Assembly (NCBI RefSeq): GCF_900112285.1
Contig: NZ_FOKZ01000009.1
Coordinates: 1 to 64,000 of the forward strand
DNA from: Polaromonas sp. OV174
GTDB lineage: Bacteria > Pseudomonadota > Gammaproteobacteria > Burkholderiales > Burkholderiaceae_C
Length of the DNA stretch: 64,000 nt
Direction: 5' to 3'
The notes beneath the pieces were generated by a model. The model was given only the letters and a program-made list of their open reading frames with translations, was not told the origin of the DNA and made no database searches. Made by a program: the position numbers and the translations under genes. Below are positions 1 through 9,065 of the stretch, one piece after another (position 1 is the first letter of the stretch; each line of letters starts with the position of its first letter).

Positions 1-2
1 TG

Positions 3-347
3 GCGCCCACGGCCCATGTGGTCTCCGATGGCCTGCAGGCCTTTGCTCAAGTCTTGCAGGTAGGCGCCACGCATGAGCGTCATGTGACGGGTGGCGGACG
101 ACAGGCAGCCAGGACACCCCAGCTGCGCTGGGTCAACACGATGCTGGGCAACCTCAAGACCGCCCAGGCCGGCACTTACCATTCCTTTGACCATGCCAGA
201 TACGCCGCGCGCTACCTGGCTGAGTTTGCCTACCGCTTCAATCGCCGCTTTGACTTGGTGGCCATGCTGCCCAGGCTGCTGCGCGCGGCCGCTACGACAA
301 AGCCCCAGCCTCTGACCATACTGCGCATGTCTGAGGCAAGTCGCTAA
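3..347 (+). CDS. IS1595-family transposase, C-terminal part (cut by window edge)
   Basis: The reading frame is open from the left edge, so the 5' part lies outside the window. The visible 114 residues contain the C-terminal signature of ISXO2/IS1595 DDE transposases: VNTMLGNLKTA, then AGTYHSFDHARYAARYLAEF and YRFNRRFDL. The frame ends at a normal stop. The family cuts and pastes its own DNA. I cannot tell whether the element is intact, because the catalytic DDE part is off the window. A dispersed 60-bp repeat starts only a few bases after the stop, so the right inverted repeat of the element cannot be placed with confidence. Confidence 0.8.
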   Translation, partial: APTAHVVSDGLQAFAQVLQVGATHERHVTGGGRQAARTPQLRWVNTMLGNLKTAQAGTYHSFDHARYAARYLAEFAYRFNRRFDLVAMLPRLLRAAATTKPQPLTILRMSEASR

Positions 348-353
348 TCAGGT

Positions 354-409
354 AAAACTGGCCTCCAGCCCTTGATGGACGAGCGCCAGAAGCTATTGAA
401 AAGTGAGCA
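354..409 (-). repeat. dispersed 60-bp repeat, copy 1
   Basis: Contains TGGCCTCCAGCCC, then GATGGACGAGCGCCAGAAGC and TATTGAAAAGTGAGCA, the pattern shared by all copies (GGCC ... GCGC ... AGCTAT-N7-TAGCA, read on this strand). It lies directly after the transposase stop. Confidence 0.75.
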
Positions 410-588
410 TTCATGCATGGCATGCGTGCTCTTTTTCTTGCCGCCGCCATGCTGAGCCCCTACGATGAACACTTCGCTTCAGCGTCCTTGGCTAGCCCTG
501 CCAGCGGGAGCTCGTTCCTGCGGAATCCCCAACTTCTCCGCAATCGGCCAGGCGCGGTGACTGGCCTCATTTATCAGGAGATCAAGCC

Positions 589-1233
589 ATGTCCAGATTG
601 CGCTTCAAAATTTCCATGTCACTCGACGGCTATGTTGCCGGCCCCAGCCAGAGCGTGGAAAACCCGCTCGGCCTGGGCGGCACACGGCTGCACGAATGGG
701 CCTTTCGGCTCAAGGAATTCCGCACCCTGCTGGGCCTGGAGGGCGGGGAGCGCAATGAAAGCAGCCCGGTGGTGGAAGAATCGCTCGCCAACATTGGCGC
801 CACCATCATGGGGCGCCATATGTTTGGCGGCCACCCCGGGCCCTGGGACGCCGACAAGCCCTGGACGGGCTGGTGGGGCGCCAATCCGCCCTTTCATCAT
901 CCGGTGTTCGTGCTCACGCACCACGCCCGCGCGCCGCTCGAGATGCAAGGCGGGACACGCTTCATCTTCGTCACCAGCGGCATTCAAAGCGCACTGGAGC
1001 AGGCCTGGCATGCCGCCGCCGGCAAGGACGTCTGCCTGGCCGGCGGTGCGCATGCCGCGCAGCAGTATCTGGCCGCCGGCCTGGTGGACGAGATGGAAAT
1101 CAATCTGGTGCCAACGCTGCTGGGCAGCGGCGAACGGCTGTTCGATGGCGTGGGCGACAGTCTGTACGGCCTTCATCTGGTACGCACCGTGGCCGCGCCC
1201 GGGGTCACTCACCTCAAGTTCGCCAGGCCCTGA
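589..1233 (+). CDS. dihydrofolate-reductase-like (RibD C-terminal domain) protein
   Basis: A 214-residue protein of the stand-alone RibD-C/DHFR-like fold. SLDGYVAG at residues 11-18 is the usual N-terminal strand and loop. MGRHMFGG at 74-81 matches the family's substrate/cofactor loop, AGGAHAAQQYLAAGLVDE at 151-168 is the NADPH-binding glycine motif and following helix, and LVPTLLGSGERLF at 173-185 is the conserved C-terminal strand. Members are NADPH-dependent reductases, mostly of unknown substrate. The start at 589 is chosen because AGGAG lies a few bases upstream and the family motif follows at once. A longer frame over the same DNA (from 413) has no family features. It stands alone between a transposase and a convergent membrane-protein gene. 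Confidence 0.85.
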   Translation: MSRLRFKISMSLDGYVAGPSQSVENPLGLGGTRLHEWAFRLKEFRTLLGLEGGERNESSPVVEESLANIGATIMGRHMFGGHPGPWDADKPWTGWWGANPPFHHPVFVLTHHARAPLEMQGGTRFIFVTSGIQSALEQAWHAAAGKDVCLAGGAHAAQQYLAAGLVDEMEINLVPTLLGSGERLFDGVGDSLYGLHLVRTVAAPGVTHLKFARP

Positions 1234-1305
1234 GAAGGAATCGTTGAAGCCACCGAGTTTTTCTGCAGTTCGCGAACACCGCCGTGAGCGGCACCTTGAA
1301 GGCTG

Positions 1306-2202
1306 CTAACCGGTTTGCATGGGCTTGGGCGGCGCGTCTTGCCCGGCTGTACCGATGCGTTCGTATTCGGAAATGACCTGCGCCCCCAGCAGCAGCAGCG
1401 TGGCGGCAATTTCCAGACTCAACAACACGACGATGGACTTAGTCAGCGAGCCATACACCACACCGACCTGCGACAGCGTGGCAAAGTACCAGACCAGCAC
1501 ATGGCGCGTCAGCTCCCAGAGCAGCGCCGCCGCCACGCCGCCAATCAGCGCGCGGCGCAGCGACAACTTGCCCACCGGCATCACCATATACACCGAAGTC
1601 AGCATGAAGATCTCGCCAGCCAGACCCAGCAGGTAAAGCAGGACGCCCGAAAATCCGCTGAGTGACCAGCGCCAGCCCAAAAATTCGACACTTTTGTCGC
1701 CCAGGGCCTGAAAGCTTCCAGCCACCAGCGTCACCAGCAGAAAACCCAGGCCCAAGCAAAAAATGTAACAGTAGGGCAGCACGGCAGAGACCAGAAAATG
1801 GCGCCGGCGAATCGCCACGCGGTGCAGGAAAATGACCGACATTGCGTTTTCCAGCACCGTAAAAGCCAGGGAACTGAAAAACAGCATGGTGCCCAGCAAT
1901 ACCCAGCCCATGACTTCCCGATGCGCCAGAAAATTGGTCAGCTCACTGACAATAAAGTCAGACTCTCCCGGTGCCAGCCAGCCGATGTAACGCCCCAATG
2001 ACGCGAGCAGCGCCGACTGATCAATCACATGCGACAGCGCAATCGCAACCAGGATGAGCAGCGGAACAATCGACAGCAAGGCATAGTAGGCCACGGCACC
2101 AGCCAGCAGCAGGCCCTGGTTGGCGCGAAAGCCCTTCAGTACCCGCAGCGCAAAGGCGCCGGGATGGCTAAGTACATATGCTGCCGGCGTTCCAATCATC
2201 AT
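1306..2202 (-). CDS. YihY/BrkB family inner-membrane protein
   Basis: 298 residues with about six hydrophobic segments. The N-terminal region holds the family hallmark FRANQGLLLAGAVAYYALLS (about residues 25-44), followed by a central membrane domain and the C-terminal YGSLTKSIVVLLSLEIAATL. The tail is short, charged and Pro-rich. The family was once annotated as ribonuclease BN in error; the real function is unsettled, with a link to serum resistance (BrkB) in Bordetella. It is convergent with the DHFR-like gene. Two in-frame ATGs (2202 and 2199) are equally possible starts; the ribosome binding site is weak. Confidence 0.88.
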   Translation of the reverse strand: MMIGTPAAYVLSHPGAFALRVLKGFRANQGLLLAGAVAYYALLSIVPLLILVAIALSHVIDQSALLASLGRYIGWLAPGESDFIVSELTNFLAHREVMGWVLLGTMLFFSSLAFTVLENAMSVIFLHRVAIRRRHFLVSAVLPYCYIFCLGLGFLLVTLVAGSFQALGDKSVEFLGWRWSLSGFSGVLLYLLGLAGEIFMLTSVYMVMPVGKLSLRRALIGGVAAALLWELTRHVLVWYFATLSQVGVVYGSLTKSIVVLLSLEIAATLLLLGAQVISEYERIGTAGQDAPPKPMQTG

Positions 2203-2268
2203 CTTCGTGTCGGAATTGGGAAAATTCGTGAGGAAAATTGCTTAACTTCTTGTCGGACGGGAGAAAAA

Positions 2269-2287
2269 AGCTATCTTTTCAATAGCA
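2269..2287 (-). repeat. dispersed 60-bp repeat, end fragment (copy 2)
   Basis: AGCTATCTTTTCAATAGCA is the AGCTAT-N7-ATAGCA end found in the full copies. The rest of the element is not recognisable. It lies between the minus-strand YihY and acyl-CoA synthetase genes. Confidence 0.5.
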
Positions 2288-2300
2288 AATCAGCGCCGCC

Positions 2301-3947
2301 TCAGACGTCAATCGCCGCCGCCGAGCCCGCCAGCTTGCGCAGCTCGAACTTCTGGATCTTGCCGGTCGAGGTCTTGGGCAGTTCGCCAAACACCACGGCG
2401 CGCGGCACCTTGAAGCCGGCCAGGTGTTTTTTGCAGTGCGCCACGATGTCCTGCTCGGTGCACCTGGCGCCGGCCTTCAGCTCGACAAAGGCGCAAGGCG
2501 TTTCGCCCCACTTGGCGTCGGCCTTGGCCACCACGGCCGCCGCCAGCACGTCGGGGTGGCGATAGAGCACGTCCTCGACCTCGATGGAAGAGATGTTCTC
2601 GCCGCCGGAGATGATGATGTCCTTGCTGCGGTCCTTGATCTTGATGTAGCCGTCGGGATACATCACGGCCAGGTCGCCCGAGTGGAACCAGCCCCCGGCA
2701 AAGGCCTCGGCGGTGGCCTTGGGGTTCTTGAGATAGCCCTTCATGGCGATATTGCCCTTGAACATGATCTCGCCCATGGTTTCGCCGTCCTGCGGCACCG
2801 GCCTCATGCTCAGCGGATCGAGCACGCGCACATCGCTCTCCAGGTGGTAGCGCACACCCTGGCGGGCATTGAGGCGGGCGCGCTCGCCAACGTCCAGCGC
2901 CTCCCAGCCGGCCTGCGTCGCGCACACGGTGGCTGGGCCATAGACCTCGGTCAGGCCATAAACATGGGTCAGCTCAAAACCCAGCGCCTCCATGCCCTCG
3001 ATCATGGACGCAGGCGGCGCCGCGCCGGCCACCATGGCCTTGATACCTTTGGGCAGGCCGTGCTTCATGCTTTCGGGCGCGTTGACCAGCAGGCCATGCA
3101 CGATAGGTGCGCCGCAATAATGGGTGACGCCGTGCTGGCGCATGGCATCAAAAATCGCCTGCGGATCGACCCGGCGCAGGCAGACATTGACGCCGGCACG
3201 CGCCGCCACCGTCCACGGAAAGCACCAACCATTGCAATGAAACATGGGCAGCGTCCACAGGTAGACGGCGTGCTTGGGCATGTCCCATTCCAGAATGTTG
3301 GAAACGGCATTGAGCGCCGCGCCGCGGTGGTGGTAGACCACGCCCTTGGGGTTGCCGGTGGTGCCGCTGGTGTAGTTCAGCGCAATCGCATCCCATTCGT
3401 TGGCCGGCAGCTGCCAGGCAAAGCCGGCGTCGCCGCTGGCCAGAAACTCTTCATAAGTGATGCTGCCCAGGCGCTGCAGCGGGCCGGTGTAGAGCGCATC
3501 TTCTACGTCAATCACCAACAGCGGCGCTGTGGACTGGCGCAGCGCCAGCGCTTTTTGCAGGATGCCGGCGAATTCCGGATCGACGATCACGACCTTGGCC
3601 TCGCCATGGTCCAGCATGAAGGCGATGGTTTCGGGGTCCAGCCGTGTATTGAGCGCATTGAGCACCGCGCCCGTGACCGGGATGCCGAAATGCGCCTCCA
3701 CCATGGGCGGGGTGTTGGGCAGCATCACGGCCACGGTGTCGCCCTTGCCTATGCCGCGTTGTTGCAGCGCGCTGGCCAGCCGGCGGCAACGCGTGAACAC
3801 TTCGGCCCAGTTGCGGCGCAAGTCGCCATAGACCACGGCAAGCCGGCCCGGATAGACCTCGGCCGTGCGTTCAATGAAAGACAGCGGCGACAGGGCCGCG
3901 TAATTCGCCTCGGTAGGCGCCAGATCCTGGTCAAAAATGCTGGACAT
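2301..3947 (-). CDS. acyl-CoA synthetase (AMP-binding, ANL superfamily)
   Basis: 548 residues, the normal length for a fatty-acid or short/medium acyl-CoA ligase. It activates a carboxylic acid with ATP to an acyl-adenylate and transfers it to CoA in the cytoplasm. YTSGTTGNPKG at residues 192-202 is the P-loop-like AMP-binding motif. HVYGLTEVYGP near 329 is the A5 motif, SGDLAVMYPDGYIKIKDRSK near 422 holds the Asp and Arg that bind ribose and the hinge, and PKTSTGKIQKFELR near the C-terminus contains the catalytic Lys. GGAGA stands upstream of the ATG. It resembles the medium-chain/methylmercaptopropionyl-type ligases, but the substrate cannot be read from sequence. It is transcribed away from dnaG. 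Confidence 0.92.
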   Translation of the reverse strand: MSSIFDQDLAPTEANYAALSPLSFIERTAEVYPGRLAVVYGDLRRNWAEVFTRCRRLASALQQRGIGKGDTVAVMLPNTPPMVEAHFGIPVTGAVLNALNTRLDPETIAFMLDHGEAKVVIVDPEFAGILQKALALRQSTAPLLVIDVEDALYTGPLQRLGSITYEEFLASGDAGFAWQLPANEWDAIALNYTSGTTGNPKGVVYHHRGAALNAVSNILEWDMPKHAVYLWTLPMFHCNGWCFPWTVAARAGVNVCLRRVDPQAIFDAMRQHGVTHYCGAPIVHGLLVNAPESMKHGLPKGIKAMVAGAAPPASMIEGMEALGFELTHVYGLTEVYGPATVCATQAGWEALDVGERARLNARQGVRYHLESDVRVLDPLSMRPVPQDGETMGEIMFKGNIAMKGYLKNPKATAEAFAGGWFHSGDLAVMYPDGYIKIKDRSKDIIISGGENISSIEVEDVLYRHPDVLAAAVVAKADAKWGETPCAFVELKAGARCTEQDIVAHCKKHLAGFKVPRAVVFGELPKTSTGKIQKFELRKLAGSAAAIDV

Positions 3948-4036
3948 GCTGCGTATCTCCGGGTTTCAGTGGCAATGACACCCATCCTAGCCCCTCTATT
4001 GACGAGGCCTTTGCAAGCGGCGGGCACAATACAGCC

Positions 4037-6076
4037 ATGGCTATTCCCTCATCATTCATTCAGGAGTTGTTGGCGCGCACCGACATCGTGGATGTGGTTG
4101 GCCGCCATGTGCAACTCAAAAAAGGCGGCGCCAATTTCATGGGCCTGTGCCCATTTCACGGCGAAAAATCACCCTCTTTCAGCGTCAGCCCCGCCAAGCA
4201 GTTCTATCACTGCTTTGGCTGCGGCGCCAGCGGCGATGCGATCAAATTCCTGACCGAACACGCCGGCATGACCTTTATCGAGGCGGTGAAAGACCTGTCA
4301 CAGCAATACGGCCTGCAAGTGCCCGAAGACGACGTGTCGCCGCAAGACCGCGCCAAGGCCGCGCAAATGCGCGAGCAGCAGGCTACGCTGACCAGCGTGC
4401 TGGAAAAAGCCGGCCTGGCCTACATACGCAACCTGCGCAACTCCGAGCGCGCCATTGACTATTTCAAGCGCCGCGGCGTCTCCGGCGAAGTCGCCAAGAC
4501 CTTTGGCCTGGGCTACGCGCCCGAGGGCTGGCGCAGCCTGGCCAGCGTCTTTCCCGACTACAACGACCCGCTGCTGGTGGAAAGCGGCCTGGTCATCACC
4601 GGCGAGGCCGGCGAAGAAAACGCCGCCGGCGAGGCCAAGCGCTATGACCGCTTTCGCGACCGGGTCATGTTCCCCATACGCAACGTCAAGGGCGAATGCA
4701 TAGGCTTTGGCGGCCGCGTGCTGGGTGACGAAAAGCCCAAATACCTCAACTCGCCCGAAACCCCGGTCTTCAGCAAGGGCCGCGAGCTCTACGGCCTGTT
4801 TGAAGCCCGCACCGCCCTGCGCGAGCACGGCTACGCGCTGGTCACCGAAGGCTATATGGACGTGGTGGCGCTGGCCCAGCTGGGCTTTGCCAACGCCGTC
4901 GCCACGCTGGGCACGGCCTGCACCGCCGAGCATGTGCAAAAGCTGTTCCGTTTCACCGATTCGGTGGTCTTCAGCTTTGACGGCGACAACGCCGGCCGCC
5001 GCGCCGCCCGCAAGGCACTGGACGCCGCCCTGCCCTTTGCCAGCGACGTGCGCACCGTCAAATTTTTGTTTTTGCCGGCCGAGCACGACCCGGACAGCTA
5101 CATCCGCGAACACGGCAAGGAGGGCTTTGCCGCTTATGTCAGCAAGGCCGTGCCCTTGAGCAAATTCATGCTGGAAGCCGCGGCCGAGGGTTGCGATCTG
5201 GACACCGCCGAGGGCCGCGCCCACATGGCCAGCAACGCCCGCCCGCTGTGGAGCCTGCTGCCCGAAGGCGCGCTCAAGCCGCAGCTGCTGGCCGAGATTG
5301 CCGACCAGGTCATGATTGACAGCCGCGAGCTGCTGCAGCTGTGGCAGCCCAGCGCCCAGGGCCGCAAGTCAAACTATAAAAACAGTAGCAACTCTCGCCC
5401 ATCAGACAAGGGCTACAGGCCAAATACGCCTAAAGATTCGGGATCTCACCAGGAGCTTCCTGAATTTCCCGATTACCACCCTGCCAATTTGCGCGAAGAC
5501 CCCAATTACGCCTCGTCCGAGCCTGCCGAGTTCTACTTCGCGCCGCCGGCCGCCGAACCGACGCGCAAATTCGGCAAGTTCGGCAAGTTCGGCGGCAAGT
5601 TTGACAACAGCAAAAGCGGCGCCAGCCGTGCCCCGCGCCGCGTGACCGGCCGCATCCTGCCGGCCAGCCGTGAAGACCGTGTGCTCAGGCTGCTGCTGAC
5701 CGAGCCGCAAAGCTGGGACCGGCTCAGCACCGAAGAGCACCACCTGCTGCTGGAGCTGCCCGCACCGCACGGTTCGCTGTTCACCTGGCTGGAAAGCCAG
5801 TTGCACGAACACGGCCCACAGCCCTGGGCGGCCCTGCGGGAAGCCCTGCGCGGCCATGCCCACGAGCATTACGCCGTGGCCCAGCTGGCGCAAATGCTGG
5901 AGGGCGTGGTGTCCGACTGGGGCGAGATCCACGGCATCCTGACCCAGCTCAGGCGCATGAAGCGCGACAGTGAAATCTCCGAACTGGCCGCCAGAGCGCC
6001 CACCGAGCCGGCCGTGCTGGAACGTTTGCGTGAATTGATGGCGCAATCCCGGGCCGAAAATAGCACCCAAAAGTAG
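4037..6076 (+). CDS. dnaG: DNA primase
   Basis: 679 residues. Synthesises RNA primers at the replication fork with the DnaB helicase. The N-terminal CHC2 zinc ribbon is complete (C38, H41, C59, C62 in CPFHGEKSPSF and YHCFGCGASGD). The TOPRIM core shows VTEGYMDVVALAQLG near 268 and SFDGDNAGRRAA near 312, which bind Mg2+. The C-terminal 120 residues match a helicase-binding domain. Between core and C-terminal domain is a long low-complexity linker (about 440-545). It includes a tandem KFGKFGKFGGKF stretch and a segment (about 446-465) that is encoded by a copy of the dispersed 60-bp repeat. rpsU, the usual upstream partner in the macromolecular synthesis operon, is absent here; rpoD follows after 344 bases. 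Confidence 0.97.
   Translation: MAIPSSFIQELLARTDIVDVVGRHVQLKKGGANFMGLCPFHGEKSPSFSVSPAKQFYHCFGCGASGDAIKFLTEHAGMTFIEAVKDLSQQYGLQVPEDDVSPQDRAKAAQMREQQATLTSVLEKAGLAYIRNLRNSERAIDYFKRRGVSGEVAKTFGLGYAPEGWRSLASVFPDYNDPLLVESGLVITGEAGEENAAGEAKRYDRFRDRVMFPIRNVKGECIGFGGRVLGDEKPKYLNSPETPVFSKGRELYGLFEARTALREHGYALVTEGYMDVVALAQLGFANAVATLGTACTAEHVQKLFRFTDSVVFSFDGDNAGRRAARKALDAALPFASDVRTVKFLFLPAEHDPDSYIREHGKEGFAAYVSKAVPLSKFMLEAAAEGCDLDTAEGRAHMASNARPLWSLLPEGALKPQLLAEIADQVMIDSRELLQLWQPSAQGRKSNYKNSSNSRPSDKGYRPNTPKDSGSHQELPEFPDYHPANLREDPNYASSEPAEFYFAPPAAEPTRKFGKFGKFGGKFDNSKSGASRAPRRVTGRILPASREDRVLRLLLTEPQSWDRLSTEEHHLLLELPAPHGSLFTWLESQLHEHGPQPWAALREALRGHAHEHYAVAQLAQMLEGVVSDWGEIHGILTQLRRMKRDSEISELAARAPTEPAVLERLRELMAQSRAENSTQK
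5373..5430 (+). repeat. dispersed 60-bp repeat inside dnaG (copy 3)
   Basis: ACTATAAAAACAGTAGCAAC, then CTCGCCCATCAGACAAGGGC and TACAGGCCAAATACGCC form a full copy. It is read through in frame by dnaG and encodes the linker segment SNYKNSSNSRPSDKGYRPNT. Confidence 0.8.
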
Positions 6077-6420
6077 CTCTTGATCCGGGTATAAACGACC
6101 CCAAAATGGTATAATCCAAATCTTTCACGGCAAGCGCGACAGCAGCACCTCCGGCACCGGCCCCCTGACACCTCAGGGCACTCACACAAGAGACGGCCAA
6201 ACTCCCGCAAGGACTGCATCCCAAATGTTCGCCCACACAGCTTGCCCGAAAGACAAATCAGCGCGTGCCCCGGCACGGTCTGGCTTGTTTTTTCAAACCC
6301 CTTTCGTTTTGAGCTTTGAATCTTTGTCATCTGCGCCCTGACCGGCGTCAGGCGCAAGGCACATTTTTGTTTACTGGTTGCTGATCGATATTTCATTTTT
6401 TCCCGCCACCTGGAGGATTC
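6077..6420 (+). promoter_or_regulatory. dnaG-rpoD intergenic region: promoter and long leader of rpoD
   Basis: 344 bases without a gene. TGGTATAAT at 6107-6115 is an extended -10 element (TG at 6107-6108, TATAAT at 6110-6115); no good -35 is seen. It would start a transcript near 6122 with a leader of about 300 nt. At 6332-6356 the leader can form a hairpin, TGCGCCCTGAC paired with GTCAGGCGCA around a CGGC loop with one bulged C. The rpoD ribosome binding site CTGGAGG is at the end. No open frame of interest was found. Confidence 0.6.
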
Positions 6421-8916
6421 ATGCCGATTGCCAAGTCCAACAAGCCCAAGCAAGCGAAAACCGCCCCAGCGCCCAAAGCGCTGTTACGGCCAGCAGTCAA
6501 GCCTCCAGTGAAGACCCCGGTAAAACCGGCGGCAAAAACTTCCAAAGACAGCCATCCTCAGGCGGCGCTTGAAAAGTCCGGAAAAACCGTCATATCCGTT
6601 AAACCCAGCGCCCAAAATGCTGCGTCGAGCAAAGTGCCTCCGAAATCCGCTACGCCCTTGAAGAAAGTTCCTGCCGTGTCGCTCCCAATCAGTACCAAAG
6701 CCCAGCTAAAAGCCGCCGCAGACGCGCTGCTCGCCGCGCCTGCCAAACCCTCGACCAAAGCCCAGCTTCTGGCTGCCGCAGACGCACTGCTCGCCACGCC
6801 CGCCAAAAAGAAACCTGGCCGCCCGCCGAAGAACCCGGCAGCGGCTGTTGAAGGCGGCGCACCGGCCACCACCGGCGCCAAGCGCGGCCGCAAGCCGAAA
6901 AGTGCTGTCAAGGCCGATGGCGACGAGGACATGTCGGACATCGAAGCCGAATTTGCCGAAGAACCCACAGCCGTAGAAGCGACGACCGAAAAGGTCAAAC
7001 CGCTGCGCATGAAGATCAGCAAGGCCAAGGAACGCGCCTTGATGAAGGAATTTGGCCTGGACGAGACCGTCCTGTCCGAAGAAGACATCCTCAAGCGCCG
7101 CGTGCGCCTGAAAACCCTGATCAAGCTGGGCAAGACCCGCGGCTACCTGACGCACGGCGAAATTTCCGATCACCTGCCCGACAAGCTGGTCGACGCCGAG
7201 ACGCTGGAAGTCGTCATCAACATGCTCAACGACATGGGCGTGGCGGTGTACGAGCAGGCGCCTGACGCCGAAACCCTGTTGCTGAACAACACCGGCGCCA
7301 CCGTTGCCACCGAAGAGGAAGCCGAAGAAGAAGCCGAAGCCGCGCTGTCCACCGTGGACAGCGAGTTCGGCCGCACCACCGACCCGGTCCGCATGTACAT
7401 GCGTGAAATGGGCACGGTCGAGCTGCTGACCCGCGAAGGCGAAATCGAGATCGCCAAGCGCATCGAGGGCGGCCTCATGAAGATGATGGAAGCGATCTCG
7501 GAAAGCCCCGCGACGATTGCCGAAATCATGCGTCTGGCCGAGGACATTCGCGAAGGCAAGGTCGTGATCTCGACCATTGTTGACGGCTTTTCCAACCCCA
7601 ACGAAGCCGATGACTATGTGGCCGAAGAAGACTTCGACGAGTTCGACGAAGACGACGACGACGACGGCAAGGGCGGCTCCAAGGCCCTGACCAAGAAACT
7701 CGAAGAGCTGAAGAAAGAAGCGCTGAGCCGCTTCGACAAGGTCGCCGTCCTGTTCGAAAAGGTTCACAAAACCTACGACAAGGAAGGCTACGGCACGCCG
7801 ACTTACGCCAAGACGCAAAAAGCCCTCAGTGACGAGCTGATGACGGTGCGCTTTACCGCCAAGACGATTGAAAAGCTGTGCGACCTGCTGCGCGGCCAGG
7901 TGCTGGACGTGCGCAAGAAAGAGCGTGAACTGCGCAAAATCATTGTCGAAAAATGCCGCATGCCGCAGGAAATCTTCATCAAGGATTTCCCGCCCAATCT
8001 GCTGAACCTGAAATGGGTGGAAAAGCAAGTTGCCGCCGGCAAGCCCTGGTCGGCCGTGATGGCGCGCAACATTCCGCCCATCCAGGAACTGCAAACCAAG
8101 CTGGGCGAACTGCAGGCGCGCGTCGTTGTGCCTTTGGGTCACCTCAAGGACATCAACAAGCGCATGAACGAAGGCGAGTCCAACTCGCGCGACGCCAAGA
8201 AGGAAATGATCGAGGCCAACTTGCGCCTGGTGATTTCCATCGCCAAGAAGTACACCAACCGCGGCCTGCAATTCCTGGATCTGATCCAGGAAGGCAACAT
8301 CGGCCTGATGAAAGCCGTGGACAAGTTTGAGTACCGCCGCGGCTACAAATTCTCGACCTACGCCACCTGGTGGATTCGCCAGGCCATCACGCGTTCCATC
8401 GCTGACCAGGCCCGCACCATCCGTATCCCGGTGCACATGATCGAAACCATCAACAAGATGAACCGTCTGTCGCGCCAGCACCTGCAGGAGTTCGGCTTCG
8501 AGCCCGACGCCAGCATCCTGGCCGAGAAGATGGAGATTCCAGAGGACAAGATCCGCAAGATCATGAAGATCGCCAAGGAGCCTATCTCCATGGAGACGCC
8601 TATCGGCGACGACGAGGACTCCCACCTCGGCGACTTCATCGAAGACGGCGCCAACACGGCACCGCTGGAAGCCGCCATGCAGGCCGGCCTGCGCGATGTG
8701 GTGAAAGACATTCTGGACAGCCTGACGCCGCGCGAAGCCAAGGTGCTGCGCATGCGTTTCGGTATCGAGATGAGCACCGACCACACGCTGGAAGAAGTCG
8801 GCAAGCAGTTCGACGTGACACGTGAACGCATTCGCCAGATCGAAGCCAAGGCACTGCGCAAGCTCAAGCACCCCAGCCGCAGCGACAAACTGCGCAGCTT
8901 TATCGATACCCTGTAA
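6421..8916 (+). CDS. rpoD: RNA polymerase primary sigma factor (sigma-70)
   Basis: 831 residues, far longer than the 613 of E. coli. Regions 1.2 to 4.2 are intact: [11 protein letters not shown] near residue 321, the acidic non-conserved insert ([15 protein letters not shown]) near 402, region 2.3/2.4 [20 protein letters not shown], and region 4.2 [20 protein letters not shown]. It directs core polymerase to housekeeping promoters. The first 200 or so residues are Lys/Ala/Pro rich, with an imperfect internal duplication ([19 protein letters not shown] and [19 protein letters not shown]). Two AT-hook-like motifs (KKPGRPPKN and KRGRKPKS) follow. Such an extension is typical of this bacterial family. 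A strong ribosome site (TGGAGG) precedes the ATG. Confidence 0.97.
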   Translation: MPIAKSNKPKQAKTAPAPKALLRPAVKPPVKTPVKPAAKTSKDSHPQAALEKSGKTVISVKPSAQNAASSKVPPKSATPLKKVPAVSLPISTKAQLKAAADALLAAPAKPSTKAQLLAAADALLATPAKKKPGRPPKNPAAAVEGGAPATTGAKRGRKPKSAVKADGDEDMSDIEAEFAEEPTAVEATTEKVKPLRMKISKAKERALMKEFGLDETVLSEEDILKRRVRLKTLIKLGKTRGYLTHGEISDHLPDKLVDAETLEVVINMLNDMGVAVYEQAPDAETLLLNNTGATVATEEEAEEEAEAALSTVDSEFGRTTDPVRMYMREMGTVELLTREGEIEIAKRIEGGLMKMMEAISESPATIAEIMRLAEDIREGKVVISTIVDGFSNPNEADDYVAEEDFDEFDEDDDDDGKGGSKALTKKLEELKKEALSRFDKVAVLFEKVHKTYDKEGYGTPTYAKTQKALSDELMTVRFTAKTIEKLCDLLRGQVLDVRKKERELRKIIVEKCRMPQEIFIKDFPPNLLNLKWVEKQVAAGKPWSAVMARNIPPIQELQTKLGELQARVVVPLGHLKDINKRMNEGESNSRDAKKEMIEANLRLVISIAKKYTNRGLQFLDLIQEGNIGLMKAVDKFEYRRGYKFSTYATWWIRQAITRSIADQARTIRIPVHMIETINKMNRLSRQHLQEFGFEPDASILAEKMEIPEDKIRKIMKIAKEPISMETPIGDDEDSHLGDFIEDGANTAPLEAAMQAGLRDVVKDILDSLTPREAKVLRMRFGIEMSTDHTLEEVGKQFDVTRERIRQIEAKALRKLKHPSRSDKLRSFIDTL

Positions 8917-8951
8917 AGAGCGGCGGCCTGGAGCCGCCAGCCTTCACCCGC

Positions 8952-8989
8952 AAAACCCTGCCCTCTTAGGAGCGCAGGGTTTTCTTTTT
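8952..8989 (+). terminator. intrinsic terminator of rpoD
   Basis: AAAACCCTGC (8952-8961) pairs perfectly with GCAGGGTTTT (8974-8983); CTTTTT follows. It is 36 bases after the rpoD stop. Confidence 0.88.
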
Positions 8990-9052
8990 GGTGCCACCAG
9001 CCGGCGCCGCTTGCGTGACCCATGGCCTGGCCGTAGAATCGTGGCATACAAC

Positions 9053-9062
9053 TGGTATACCA
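9053..9062. promoter_or_regulatory. palindromic operator of the GntR-family gene
   Basis: TGGTATACCA is a perfect 10-bp palindrome set in a wider imperfect inverted repeat (GTGGCATAC ... GTATACCAC, 9041-9063), 3 bases before the regulator's ATG. TGGT-N-ACCA half-sites are typical for FCD-type GntR proteins, so autoregulation is likely. Confidence 0.6.
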
Positions 9063-9065
9063 CTC

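Noticed and set aside
413..1309. Longer frame overlapping the DHFR-like gene
   Set aside because: Arg/Pro/Ser-rich and without motifs; the gene at 589 has a ribosome site and a recognised fold.
2424..4253. 609-residue plus-strand frame opposite the acyl-CoA synthetase and running into dnaG
   Set aside because: His/Gly/Ala-rich shadow with no motifs; overlaps two well-supported genes.
6706..8871. 721-residue open frame on the minus strand opposite rpoD
   Set aside because: No family motifs; arises from the codon pattern of the high-G+C rpoD gene, which is certain.
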